Below, piece by piece: positions 24,738 to 33,769 of a DNA stretch of 64,000 nt; the stretch's first letter is position 1; each line of letters begins with the position of its first letter. The stretch spans positions 496,001 to 560,000 of the forward strand of contig NZ_JACHEM010000001.1 in the NCBI RefSeq assembly GCF_014207445.1, in the 5' to 3' direction. This DNA comes from Streptomyces candidus (GTDB lineage Bacteria; Actinomycetota; Actinomycetes; Streptomycetales; Streptomycetaceae). A program made the translations under genes and the position numbers. The notes under the pieces are model-generated. The model was not told the DNA's origin. It saw only the letters and a program-made list of their open reading frames with translations, and searched no databases.

Positions 24738-25658
24738 CTACTCCGGCGGGGTCGGGGTGCCCGGTCCCTGGAACATCGTCTGGACGTCCAGCTCCAGCCT
24801 GACCGTCGGCCCGACGATCGCGATGCCGCGCGCGAGCATGTTCCGCCAGTTCAGCGTGTAGTCCTCGCGGTGCAGTTCGGCCGTGGCGCGCGCCGCGCAC
24901 CTCAGTTCCTCGCCGTAACCGCCGTTGACCGCACCCAGGTAGGAGGTGTCGAGCGCCACCGAACGGCTCACTCCGTGCAGCGTCAGCGCGCCGTGCACGG
25001 TCCAGGCGTTGCCGCCCTTGCAGACGAACCGGTCGCTCACGAAGTCGATGTACGGGTAGTTCTCGACGTCCAGGAAGTCCGCCGACCGCAAGTGCCCGTC
25101 CCGGGTCTTGTTGCCGGTCGTCAGGCTCGCGGCCTCGATGCGTACCCGCACCTCCGACGCCTCGGGGTCGGCGGCGACCCGTACCCCGCCCTCGAACTTC
25201 TGGAACCGGCCGTGCACGTTGGCCATCCCCACGTGCTTGGCGATGAAACGGATCGCGGTGTGCGGCGGGTCGATGGTCCACATGCCCGGCGTCGGCGGCT
25301 CCAGCTGCTGCGCCACCTCCATCTCGACGCGCCCCATGGACAGCGTCTCGCCCGGCTCGATGTAGAAGGACCAACTGGCGGGCTTCATCGCCTCGGCGGT
25401 CATCAGCAGCCCGTACTCCCCGGCCGGCAGGGCCGCAGCGAAGAGCCCGAACAGGTCCGTGGTGCCCTTCGCGGCCACCCTTCCGTCGGACTTCGCCGTG
25501 ATGGTGATCTCGGCCCCGCCGAGCTTCTGCCCGACCGGGTCCACCACCTCGCAGCCCACCGTCCCGGCGCCGCGCGGCACCGGCAGCACCAGCCCACCGC
25601 CCCCGCCTGCGGCCGAACCGGCCTTCGCGCGGGCGCGCCGGAGGAGGTCGAGGACCAT
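24738..25658 (-). CDS. YceI family protein with N-terminal carboxypeptidase-regulatory-like domain
   Basis: About 306 residues. Residues 30-115 look like a carboxypeptidase-regulatory beta-sandwich (GCEVVDPVGQKLGGAEITIT). The C-terminal 180 residues are a YceI lipocalin-like barrel (WTIDPPHTAIRFIAKHVGM, with RSADFLDVENYPYIDF). YceI proteins bind isoprenoid-type lipids. There is no signal peptide, so it appears cytoplasmic. ATG 25658 has AAAGG 9 bases upstream. It lies beside the tRNA-Met gene; I infer no functional link. Confidence 0.88.
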   Translation of the reverse strand: MVLDLLRRARAKAGSAAGGGGGLVLPVPRGAGTVGCEVVDPVGQKLGGAEITITAKSDGRVAAKGTTDLFGLFAAALPAGEYGLLMTAEAMKPASWSFYIEPGETLSMGRVEMEVAQQLEPPTPGMWTIDPPHTAIRFIAKHVGMANVHGRFQKFEGGVRVAADPEASEVRVRIEAASLTTGNKTRDGHLRSADFLDVENYPYIDFVSDRFVCKGGNAWTVHGALTLHGVSRSVALDTSYLGAVNGGYGEELRCAARATAELHREDYTLNWRNMLARGIAIVGPTVRLELDVQTMFQGPGTPTPPE

Positions 25659-25832
25659 GGGATACAACCTTTCGACGGAGACGGCCGGACCCGCGGAAGG
25701 TCGAACGGCCTCTCGGATGCGCGGACGAGTCGCAGCATTCCACGGCGCGGAACGGTCACGCGTGCCGGGGTGCGGGGCCTCGCGCCCGGCCTGGATTCGG
25801 CGGGTGCGGGGCGACAGGGGCGTGCTCCGAAG

Positions 25833-25906
25833 TGGGGCGGGTGGGACTCGAACCCACGGCCGACGGATTATGAGTCCGCTGCTCTAACCGGCTGAGCTAC
25901 CGCCCC
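25833..25906 (-). tRNA. tRNA-Met (anticodon CAU)
   Basis: A 74-nt cloverleaf: acceptor GGGGCGG/CCGCCCC, D arm GCTC...GAGC, anticodon loop CTCATAA, and T arm with TTCGAGT. CCA is not encoded. The loop fits elongator tRNA-Met. A CAU tRNA that is modified to read AUA (Ile2) cannot be fully excluded from sequence. Confidence 0.9.
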
Positions 25907-26106
25907 CACTCGGCGTGGCGCGTACAAATGTGCGCGCCGTCTGCCGCAGCATAGCCGGTCATACGATCTCCTGCCTCGGATGGTCGGCAACGCGTGACCA
26001 TGAGGACTTCCCTGCTGCCCGGACGGTTCCCCCACGTGCCGCATGCCACACGGACGAGGCGGAAACAGGTGCGGTGAGCCCCCGGGCGCCCGGCGGGCGC
26101 ACAGAA

Positions 26107-26134
26107 AAGGAGGGCCCCCGAAGAGGCCCTCCTT
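26107..26134 (-). terminator. Intrinsic terminator after the tRNA-Asn pair
   Basis: 10-bp arms (AAGGAGGGCC and GGCCCTCCTT). Reading the minus strand, the stem is followed by TTTTCTG, a proper U tract, which stops transcripts from the two tRNA-Asn genes. Confidence 0.85.
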
Positions 26135-26142
26135 CCCACCTG

Positions 26143-26215
26143 CTCCCCCGACTGGACTCGAACCAGTAACCCTCCGGTTAACAGCCGAATGCTCTGCCAA
26201 TTGAGCTACAGGGGA
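26143..26215 (-). tRNA. tRNA-Asn (anticodon GUU), copy 2
   Basis: A 73-nt cloverleaf with acceptor TCCCCTG/CGGGGGA, anticodon loop CTGTTAA, T loop TTCGAGT and discriminator G. It differs from the neighbouring copy in the anticodon stem (TTCGG/CCGGA versus GCCGG/CCGGC). CCA is not encoded. Confidence 0.93.
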
Positions 26216-26220
26216 CCGCG

Positions 26221-26293
26221 CTCCCCCGACTGGACTCGAACCAGTAACCTGCCGGTTAACAGCCGGCTGCTCTGCCAATTGAGCTACAGGGGA
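26221..26293 (-). tRNA. tRNA-Asn (anticodon GUU), copy 1
   Basis: Same 73-nt fold and acceptor as the adjacent gene, with a fully paired GCCGG/CCGGC anticodon stem. Only five bases separate the two genes, so they are almost certainly one transcript, with this copy first. Confidence 0.93.
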
Positions 26294-26509
26294 TTGCTGC
26301 GGTGCCTCGAATGCACCCCCACCCGGTCTCCCCGGGGGCGTGCGCTCGCTGCGAGACATACATTAGCGCAAGCAGGGGGGTGCTCCGCCAATCGGTATGC
26401 CCGGGATGATCTGCGGGCAGGACGGGTAGGCGGCCAGCACAGCACCGCGGTGCAGAGCAGGACCCAGCACGCACCGACCGACACCGTTGCAGGAAGAAGG
26501 GTGGCAGCC

Positions 26510-26809
26510 ATGCGCTACCGGCTTACGTTCGTCGCCGGACTGGCCCTTGGATACGTGTTCGGCACCCGGGCCGGGCGCGAGCGCTACGAGCAGATCAGGA
26601 AGTCCGCACAGCGGTTCGCCCAGAACCCGGCCGTGCGCAACAGCGCGGAATCGGCCGCACAGACCGGCCGCGAGTTCGCGGGCAAGGCGCTGCACACCGT
26701 CTCCGACAAGATGGGCGACCGCGTACCGGAGTCCGTCGCCCAGCGGGTGCGGGCCCTGCGGGAACGCGCGCAGAGCGGCGAGGACGACTGGGGGACGACC
26801 AACACCTGA
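26510..26809 (+). CDS. YtxH-like small protein
   Basis: A 99-residue protein. The N-terminus (MRYRLTFVAGLALGYVFGTR) is a short membrane helix with the Gly-rich pattern of YtxH-domain proteins. The rest is a charged amphipathic helix with many Arg, Glu and Ala. Such proteins are stress-associated in Firmicutes; in actinobacteria the role is unknown. AGGAAGAAGG lies about 11 bases before the ATG. It is followed by the FGGY kinase after 67 bp. Confidence 0.78.
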   Translation: MRYRLTFVAGLALGYVFGTRAGRERYEQIRKSAQRFAQNPAVRNSAESAAQTGREFAGKALHTVSDKMGDRVPESVAQRVRALRERAQSGEDDWGTTNT

Positions 26810-26876
26810 TCGTCGCGCCCCCAGGGGTGCACTGCTGCCGCATTCCGTTCCGGCGGGGTGCGGCAGAATCTTGTCC

Positions 26877-28316
26877 ATGGGCATAGTCGCGGGGTTGGAC
26901 AGTTCGGCCGGTTTCACACATGTCGTCGTCTGTGACACGGACACAGGTGCGGTACTGCGCGAGGGGTACGCGCCGCATCCCGTCGAGGACAGGGCGACCG
27001 AGACGGATCCGCAGGCCTGGCTGCTGTCGCTGGGCGAGGCCGCGGCGGACGGCCTGCTGGACGACGTGCAGGCCATCGGGGTCTCCGCGCAGCAGCACGG
27101 GCTGGTGCCGCTGGACGCGAGCGGGACGCCGGTGCGCCCGGCATTGCTCGGCAACGACAAGCGGGCGCAGGTGGCGGCGGCCGGCCTGGTGGAGGCGCTC
27201 GGCGGCAAGCAGGCGTGGGCGCAGGCCGTCGGCACCGTGCCGTCCTCGCCGCAGCCGCTGGCCAAGCTGGCGTGGATGGCGCGGCACGAACCGCACCACG
27301 CGGCGAAGATCGCGGCCGTCGTGCAGCCGCACGACTGGCTGGTGTGGCAGTTGCTGGGCCGGCCGGGGCGCTGGACCACCGACCGGGGCGCCGCCTCGGG
27401 CACCGGCTACTGGTCGGCGGCGACGGAGACGTACCGGCCGGACCTGGTGGAGATGGCGCTGGGCCACCAGGTCGCGCTGCCGGACGTGCTCGGCCCCTCG
27501 GACTCGGCGGGCACGACGCCGGAGGGGCTGCTGATCTCGGCGGGCACCGGAGAGACCATGGCCGCGGCGTTCGGGCTGGGGGTCGGGGCCGGCGACGCGG
27601 TGGTGTCGCTGGGGGCTTCCGGGTCCGTGATGGCGGTGCACCACGAGGCGCTGGCCGATGCCAGCGGGATGATCACGTCGTTCGCCGACGCGACGGGGAT
27701 GCACCTGCCGGTGGTGCACACCTCGAACGCGGTGCGAGCCCTGCGCGGTACGGCCGAACTCCTGGGTGTACAGGGCGGGTTGGAAGAGCTGTCGGAGCTG
27801 GCGATGAAGTCGACGCCGGGGGCCTCGGGGCTGGTGCTGCTGCCGTACCTGGAGGGCGAGCGGACGCCCTGGCTGCCGCACACGGCGGGTTCGCTGTTCG
27901 GGCTGCGGCGCGAGTCGATGAAGCCGGAGCACCTGGCGCGGGCGTCCTTCGAGGGGATGCTGTGCTCGCTGGCGGACGCCATGGACGTACTGCGCGCGCG
28001 CGGAGTGCAGGTGCGGCGGGTGTTCCTGCTGGGGGCGGCGGCGGAGCTGCCCGCCGTGCAGGCGATGGCGCCGATGGTCTTCGGGACGCAGGTCGTGGTG
28101 CCCCAGCCGGCGCAGTACGCGGCGATCGGGGCGGCCCGCCAGGCGGCGTGGGCGCTGGGGGTGGCGCAGGGCACGCTGTCGGCGCAGGCACCGCCGGCCT
28201 GGCAGGGGGCGGTGGCCCAGGTGCTGGAGCCGGGTGAGGAGCTGGCGGCGGGCGGGGCGGTCCGGCAGCAGTACGCGGCGGCGCGGGAGTCGGTCCATCC
28301 GGGGGCGTTCGGGTAG
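26877..28316 (+). CDS. FGGY family carbohydrate kinase (xylulokinase-like)
   Basis: A 479-residue sugar kinase with an actin-like fold. Visible motifs are GLDSSAGFTHVVV (phosphate loop), VSAQQHGLVPLD and GNDKRAQ (sugar site, compare WNDxR in XylB), GASGSVMA, and LPYLEGERTP near the C-terminus. The phosphate-1 segment differs from the usual GIDVGTxGTK, so the substrate is uncertain; xylulose or another pentulose is the closest guess. No sugar transporter or isomerase is adjacent, which weakens a catabolic assignment. Confidence 0.82.
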   Translation: MGIVAGLDSSAGFTHVVVCDTDTGAVLREGYAPHPVEDRATETDPQAWLLSLGEAAADGLLDDVQAIGVSAQQHGLVPLDASGTPVRPALLGNDKRAQVAAAGLVEALGGKQAWAQAVGTVPSSPQPLAKLAWMARHEPHHAAKIAAVVQPHDWLVWQLLGRPGRWTTDRGAASGTGYWSAATETYRPDLVEMALGHQVALPDVLGPSDSAGTTPEGLLISAGTGETMAAAFGLGVGAGDAVVSLGASGSVMAVHHEALADASGMITSFADATGMHLPVVHTSNAVRALRGTAELLGVQGGLEELSELAMKSTPGASGLVLLPYLEGERTPWLPHTAGSLFGLRRESMKPEHLARASFEGMLCSLADAMDVLRARGVQVRRVFLLGAAAELPAVQAMAPMVFGTQVVVPQPAQYAAIGAARQAAWALGVAQGTLSAQAPPAWQGAVAQVLEPGEELAAGGAVRQQYAAARESVHPGAFG

Positions 28317-28466
28317 GGGCGGGCGGGGCTACCGGGAGGACGAGCGGCGCCGCCGCCCAGAAGGGCTGCGGCGCGGGTTTGGGGGAATTCCCGGGTGGGG
28401 GTGGGGGTGGTTGGCGGAGGATGGGGGCCTCACCCCCGTCCCCCGCCCTCCGACGAAAGACCGCGC

Positions 28467-30200
28467 GTGCTTCTCGAACTGCTGCGGGCACACCTGGGCC
28501 CGTACAAGAAACCGATAGCCCTGCTGCTGGTGCTGCAACTGCTGCAGACCAGCGCCGCCCTCTACCTGCCCACCCTCAACGCCGACATCATCGACAACGG
28601 TGTGGTCAAGGGGGACACGGGCTACATCCTGGAATTCGGCGCGTTCATGATCGCGGTGAGCGTCGTCCAGGTCGTCTGCAACATCGGAGCCGTGTTCTAC
28701 GGGGCGAGGACCGCCGCCGCGCTCGGACGTGACGTCCGGGCCGCCGTCTTCGCCCGGGTGCAGAGCTTCTCGGCGCGGGAGGTCGGGCAGTTCGGGGCAC
28801 CGTCGCTGATCACCCGTACGACCAATGACGTCCAGCAGGTGCAGATGCTGCTGCTGATGTGCTTCACGCTGGTGGTGTCCGCGCCGATCATGTGCGTCGG
28901 CGGCGTGGTCATGGCGCTCGGCCAGGACGTGCGGCTGTCCGGGGTGCTGCTGGCGGTGGTGCCGGTGCTGGGCGTCAGCGTCTCGCTGATCGTACGGCGG
29001 ATGCGCCCGCTGTTCCGGACCATGCAGGTACGCCTCGACACGGTGAACCGGGTGCTGCGCGAGCAGATCACCGGCAACCGGGTCATCCGGGCGTTCGTGA
29101 AGGACGCGTACGAGAGGGAACGGTTCCGTGGAGCCAACGCGGACCTGACGGACGTGTCCCTGGCGACCGGCCGTCTGATGGCGTTGATGTTCCCGATCGT
29201 GATGACCGTGGTGAACGTGTCGAGTGTCGCGGTGGTGTGGTTCGGTGCGCACCGGATCGACAGCGGGGGGATGGAGATCGGCGCGCTGACCGCGTTCCTC
29301 GCGTACCTGATGCAGATCGTGATGTCCGTGATGATGGCCACCTTCATGTTCATGATGGTGCCGCGCGCGGAGGTGTGTGCCGAGCGGATCGAGGAGGTGC
29401 TCGGGACGGAGTCGAGCGTGGTGCCGCCGGCCGCACCCGTGACCGAACTGCGGCAGCACGGCCAACTGGAACTGCGGGACGTGGAGTTCAGCTATCCGGG
29501 GGCCGAGGAGGCGGTACTGAGGGGCATCCGGATCGAGGCGCGGCCGGGCGAGACGACCGCGATCATCGGGTCCACGGGCAGCGGCAAGTCGACGCTGCTG
29601 GGGCTCGTTCCCCGGCTGGTGGACGCGACCGGCGGACAGGTGCTGGTCGACGGGGTGGACGTACGAACGCTGGATCCGGTGCTGCTCGCCAGGACGGTGT
29701 CGCTGGTTCCGCAGAAGCCGTACCTGTTCTCCGGGACGGTCGCGAGCAACCTGCGGTACGGCAAACCGGATGCGACCGACGAGGAGCTGTGGCGGGCGCT
29801 GGAGACGGCGCAGGCCAAGGACTTCGTGGAGCGGCTGGAAGGCGGCCTCGACGCGCCCGTTTCGCAGGGCGGCACCAATGTCTCCGGCGGGCAGCGGCAG
29901 CGGCTGTCGATCGCGAGGACGCTGGTGCAGCGCCCGGAGATCTACCTCTTCGACGACTCGTTCTCCGCACTCGACTACGCGACGGACGCGGCACTGCGGG
30001 CGGCACTCGCCCGGGAGACGGCGGAGGCGACCGTGCTGATCGTCGCCCAGCGGGTCTCCACGATCCGCGACGCCGACCGGATCGTGGTCCTCGACGAGGG
30101 CCGGGTGGTCGGCACCGGACGCCATCACGAGCTGATGCAGACCAACGGGACCTACCGGGAGATCGTGCTCTCCCAGCTGACGGAGGCCGAGGCGGCATGA
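28467..30200 (+). CDS. ABC exporter, fused permease/ATPase, subunit 1
   Basis: A 577-residue half-transporter with an N-terminal six-helix type I exporter domain (residues 1-320), then an ATPase with Walker A GSTGSGKST, signature VSGGQRQR and Walker B IYLFDDSFSALD. In Walker B the residue after the second D is Ser, not Glu, so this is the degenerate site of a heterodimer. GTG start. It overlaps the partner gene by 4 bases (ATGA). Exporters of this type move drugs, lipids or peptides; the substrate is unknown. Confidence 0.9.
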   Translation: MLLELLRAHLGPYKKPIALLLVLQLLQTSAALYLPTLNADIIDNGVVKGDTGYILEFGAFMIAVSVVQVVCNIGAVFYGARTAAALGRDVRAAVFARVQSFSAREVGQFGAPSLITRTTNDVQQVQMLLLMCFTLVVSAPIMCVGGVVMALGQDVRLSGVLLAVVPVLGVSVSLIVRRMRPLFRTMQVRLDTVNRVLREQITGNRVIRAFVKDAYERERFRGANADLTDVSLATGRLMALMFPIVMTVVNVSSVAVVWFGAHRIDSGGMEIGALTAFLAYLMQIVMSVMMATFMFMMVPRAEVCAERIEEVLGTESSVVPPAAPVTELRQHGQLELRDVEFSYPGAEEAVLRGIRIEARPGETTAIIGSTGSGKSTLLGLVPRLVDATGGQVLVDGVDVRTLDPVLLARTVSLVPQKPYLFSGTVASNLRYGKPDATDEELWRALETAQAKDFVERLEGGLDAPVSQGGTNVSGGQRQRLSIARTLVQRPEIYLFDDSFSALDYATDAALRAALARETAEATVLIVAQRVSTIRDADRIVVLDEGRVVGTGRHHELMQTNGTYREIVLSQLTEAEAA

Positions 30201-32134
30201 GCGGGCCAGGTGGACGCATGGCAGGACCGCCGGTGGAGAAGTCCACGGACTTCAAGGGGTCGGCGAAACGACTGGTGCGCCAACTCGCTCCGGAGAAGGC
30301 CACGTTGTGGGTGCTGTTCGTGGCGATCGTCGGCAGCGTGGGGCTGTCGGTGACGGGCCCGAAGATTCTCGGCGCGGCGACCGACCTGCTCTTCGGCGGG
30401 ATGGTCGGCCGGCAGATGGAGCCCGGCGCGACCAAGGCACAGGTCATCGAGAGGCTGCGCGCGGACGGTGACGGCGGGCTCGCGGACATGCTGACCGGGG
30501 TCGACTTCACACCCGGCAGCGGCATCGACTTCACCGCGATCGGCAACGTACTGCTGCTGGTGCTCGGTGTGTACGTCGGGGCCGGGCTGCTGATGCTGGT
30601 CTCCACGCGGCTGGTGAACCGGGTCGTCAACCGGACCGTGTACCGGATGCGCCGCGACGTGCAGGCGAAGCTGTCACGGCTGCCGCTGGCGTACTTCGAC
30701 CGGGCCAAGCGCGGCGAAGTGCTCTCCCGTACCACCAACGACATCGACAACATCGGCCAGACCCTCAGCCAGACCATGGGCCAGCTCATCAACTCGGTGC
30801 TGACGGTCGTGGGCGTCCTGGTCGTCATGTTCTGGATCTCGCCGCTGCTGGCGATGGTCGCGCTGCTCACCGTGCCGCTTTCGGTGGTCGTGGCGACGAA
30901 GGTCGGCAAGCGGTCGCAGCCGCAGTTCGTGGCGCAGTGGAAGTCCACGGGCGCGCTCAACGCGCACATCGAGGAGATGTACACCGGGCACGCGCTGGTG
31001 AAGGTCTTCGGACGGCAGGACGAGTCGGCCGAGGCGTTCCGGGAGCAGAACGACAAACTCTACGAGGCGGGATTCCGCGCCCAGTTCAACAGCGGGATCA
31101 TGCAGCCGCTGATGATGTTCGTGTCGAACCTCAACTACGTGCTGGTGGCCGTGGTGGGCGGTCTGCGGGTCGCCTCGGGCGCACTGTCCATCGGTGACGT
31201 GCAGGCCTTCATCCAGTACTCGCGGCAGTTCTCGATGCCGCTGACGCAGATCGCCTCGATGGCCAACCTGGTGCAGTCGGCGGTGGCTTCGGCCGAGCGG
31301 GTCTTCGAACTGCTGGACGCCCCGGAGCAGCAGCCGGACGCGGTCGGCGCGCCGGGGCTGCCGGTGACGGGGCCGGACGAGCTGCGCGGGGCGGTGGAGC
31401 TGGAGAACGTGTCCTTCCGCTACGACGCGGACAAACCGCTGATCGAGGACCTGTCGCTGCGGGTCGCCCCCGGGCAGACCGTGGCGATCGTCGGACCGAC
31501 CGGAGCGGGCAAGACGACCCTGGTCAACCTGCTCATGCGGTTCTACGAGGTGACCGGCGGACGCATCACCGTGGACGGCGCCGACATCGCGAAGATGTCG
31601 CGGGAGGAGCTCAGGTCCGGGGTCGGGATGGTGCTCCAGGACACGTGGCTGTTCGGCGGGACGATCGCGGACAACATCGCGTACGGGGCGAGCGGGCCGG
31701 TCTCCCGGGAACAGGTCGAGGAGGCCGCACGGGCGGCCCATGCGGACCGTTTCGTACGGACGCTGCCGGACGGGTACGACACGGTGATCGACGAGGAGGG
31801 GGCGGGGGTCAGCGCGGGCGAGAAGCAGCTGATCACGATCGCCCGTGCGTTCCTGTCGGACCCGGTGATCCTGGTGCTGGACGAGGCGACGAGTTCGGTG
31901 GACACCAGGACCGAGGTGCTCATCCAGAAGGCGATGGCGCGGCTGGCGCACGGCCGGACGAGCTTCGTGATCGCGCACCGGCTCTCGACGATCCGGGACG
32001 CGGATGTGATCTTGGTGATGGAGAACGGGGCGATCGTGGAACAGGGCACGCACGAGGAGCTGCTGGGGGCGGCGGGGGCTTATGCGGGGCTGTACGCGGC
32101 GCAGTTCGCGGAGGCGGTGGTGGAGGTGGAGTAG
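30197..32134 (+). CDS. ABC exporter, fused permease/ATPase, subunit 2
   Basis: A 645-residue partner of the preceding gene, with six helices then an ATPase: Walker A GPTGAGKTT, Walker B VILVLDEATSSVD with the catalytic Glu intact, and signature VSAGEKQL in place of LSGGQ. An insertion of about 50 residues between helices 1 and 2 (around residues 65-110) is extracytoplasmic and distinguishes it from subunit 1. Together the two make an asymmetric heterodimeric exporter. The 3' end abuts a dispersed repeat before the convergent sigma factor gene. Confidence 0.9.
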   Translation: MSGPGGRMAGPPVEKSTDFKGSAKRLVRQLAPEKATLWVLFVAIVGSVGLSVTGPKILGAATDLLFGGMVGRQMEPGATKAQVIERLRADGDGGLADMLTGVDFTPGSGIDFTAIGNVLLLVLGVYVGAGLLMLVSTRLVNRVVNRTVYRMRRDVQAKLSRLPLAYFDRAKRGEVLSRTTNDIDNIGQTLSQTMGQLINSVLTVVGVLVVMFWISPLLAMVALLTVPLSVVVATKVGKRSQPQFVAQWKSTGALNAHIEEMYTGHALVKVFGRQDESAEAFREQNDKLYEAGFRAQFNSGIMQPLMMFVSNLNYVLVAVVGGLRVASGALSIGDVQAFIQYSRQFSMPLTQIASMANLVQSAVASAERVFELLDAPEQQPDAVGAPGLPVTGPDELRGAVELENVSFRYDADKPLIEDLSLRVAPGQTVAIVGPTGAGKTTLVNLLMRFYEVTGGRITVDGADIAKMSREELRSGVGMVLQDTWLFGGTIADNIAYGASGPVSREQVEEAARAAHADRFVRTLPDGYDTVIDEEGAGVSAGEKQLITIARAFLSDPVILVLDEATSSVDTRTEVLIQKAMARLAHGRTSFVIAHRLSTIRDADVILVMENGAIVEQGTHEELLGAAGAYAGLYAAQFAEAVVEVE

Positions 32135-32164
32135 GGGGCGTGCGGGGGGCGGGCATATATGCGC

Positions 32165-32246
32165 TGGCGGGGCGTGGGGTGGGCACCGTCCGGTGGGGGC
32201 CGCCCCCTTGCCCGCCCGTCCCGCCCCCGGGGGCGGCCCCGCCGCC
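32165..32246. repeat. Dispersed intergenic repeat, copy 2
   Basis: An 82-bp near-identical inverted copy of 9650-9737. It lies between the convergent ABC exporter and sigma factor genes and is followed at once by two copies of an approximately 16-bp unit ending GAGGCTACGAGGG (about 32244-32288). Confidence 0.8.
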
Positions 32247-32303
32247 CAGGGAGGCTACGAGGGCTCGCCCAAGGAGGCTACGAGGGGGTGGGTGGGCTGG
32301 AGA

Positions 32304-33440
32304 TCAGTCCAGGTAGCCGCGGAGTTGGTCGGCGAAAGCGTGGTCGCGGAGCTTGTTGAGCGTCTTGGACTCGATCTGGCGGATGCGTTCGCGCGTCACG
32401 CCGAAGATGCGGCCTATCTCTTCGAGCGTGCGCGGGCGCCCGTCCGCCAGTCCGTAGCGGAGCTGGACCACCTTGCGTTCGCGTTCGCCGAGCGTGGAGA
32501 GGACCACTAGCAGGTGCTCGCGCAGCAGCAGGAAGGCCGCGGATTCGACGGGGGACGCCGCGTCGCCGTCCTCGATGAGGTCGCCGAGCGCCACGTCGTC
32601 CTCCTCGCCGACGGGAGCGTGCAGCGAGACCGGTTCCTGCGCGAGCCGCAGAACCTCCCCCACTCGTTCCGGGGTGAGGCCGAGCTGCGCGGCGACCTCG
32701 TCCGCGCTCGGCTCGTGCCCCCGCTCCTGGAGCAGGCGGCGCTGGACCCGGACGACCCGGTTGATGAGTTCCACGACGTGGACCGGGACCCGGATCGTGC
32801 GGGCCTGGTCGGCGAGGGCGCGGGACATGGCCTGGCGGATCCACCAGGTGGCGTACGTCGAGAACTTGAAGCCGCGCGCGTAGTCGAACTTCTCGACGGC
32901 CCGGATCAGGCCCAGGTTGCCCTCCTGGACGAGGTCGAGCATGGTCAGGCCGCGACCGATGTACCGTTTCGCCACGGAGACGACGAGGCGCAGGTTGGCC
33001 TCGATCAGACGGCGCTTGGCCATCCGCCCCCGTACGACCAACGTGTCCAGATCCAGGGCCAGTTGGGAGTCCAAGTCGTGGGCGCTCGCCAGTTTCTCCT
33101 CCGCGAAGAGGCCGGCTTCCACGCTGCGGGCGAGTTCGACCTCCTCGGCGGCGGTGAGGAGCGGGATGCGGCCTATCTCGCGCAGGTACTGGCGGAAGAG
33201 GTCGGAGGACGGGCCGGCGGAGTCCGCGGCCCTGGCCGGGCGTTCGGGCTGGTCGGGGCGCTCGGTCCGGTCCGCGGGCTCCGGCGCCTGTTCCGGGCCA
33301 TAGCGTTCCCCGTCCCGTTCGGCCGGCGTGTCCTCGGTGGCGCCGGCCGGTTCGGGGACCACCGTGGTATCGGGGTGGTGCTCGGCGCGGCTCTGTACGG
33401 GTACGGCCGCGACCAGATCGGCCAGGGTCTGGGTCTGCAC
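32304..33440 (-). CDS. hrdA: Principal-like RNA polymerase sigma factor (HrdA-type)
   Basis: A 378-residue sigma-70 group 1/2 factor. After an acidic, Pro-rich N-terminal region come region 1.2 ([20 protein letters not shown]), region 2 ([31 protein letters not shown]) and region 4 ([20 protein letters not shown]). It lacks the long basic N-terminal extension of HrdB, and its position next to dnaG matches hrdA of S. coelicolor. GTG 33440 is chosen because GGAGG lies 8 bases upstream. HrdA is non-essential and its regulon is poorly known. Confidence 0.88.
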   Translation of the reverse strand: MQTQTLADLVAAVPVQSRAEHHPDTTVVPEPAGATEDTPAERDGERYGPEQAPEPADRTERPDQPERPARAADSAGPSSDLFRQYLREIGRIPLLTAAEEVELARSVEAGLFAEEKLASAHDLDSQLALDLDTLVVRGRMAKRRLIEANLRLVVSVAKRYIGRGLTMLDLVQEGNLGLIRAVEKFDYARGFKFSTYATWWIRQAMSRALADQARTIRVPVHVVELINRVVRVQRRLLQERGHEPSADEVAAQLGLTPERVGEVLRLAQEPVSLHAPVGEEDDVALGDLIEDGDAASPVESAAFLLLREHLLVVLSTLGERERKVVQLRYGLADGRPRTLEEIGRIFGVTRERIRQIESKTLNKLRDHAFADQLRGYLD

Positions 33441-33769
33441 GGGGGCGACCTCCAGGGTGAACGCTGCCGGGCGGGGCCGGACGGGCCACAGGCACCGCAA
33501 CCAGTGTGGGGTGCGGCACACGGCCGCCGCGAGGGGCGTGCGGGGACTTTCTGAGTCCGGTCCGTAACCGGACGGTTACCCGGAAGAACCCCCGGCATAT
33601 GCGGCGAACGGGGCGCGGGGGCGGACCGCCCCGGCGGCCCCGCCGGGCTCGGCGACCCCGCGAGAGCGAACGGGGCCCGGCCCGTCCCGGAGCCCGCCCC
33701 GGGCCCGCGTCCTGGGCGACCCGCGCCTGTACCGCCCCGTCGTGCCCCGACCGGCCCGGCCCCGCAGGG
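33441..33769. other. Upstream region of the sigma factor gene
   Basis: 329 bp between dnaG (stop) and the sigma factor start, both on the minus strand. It contains one perfect palindrome, listed separately. No clear -10 or -35 is seen and no further gene is supported. The part near dnaG (33600-33760) is a featureless run of Gly/Pro/Arg-type codon sequence. Confidence 0.4.
33564..33579. promoter_or_regulatory. Perfect palindrome upstream of the sigma factor gene
   Basis: GTAACCGGACGGTTAC has 7-bp arms GTAACCG/CGGTTAC around GA, about 125 bp before the sigma factor start. Size and symmetry fit a TetR-, XRE- or GntR-type operator. The regulator is unknown. Confidence 0.55.
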
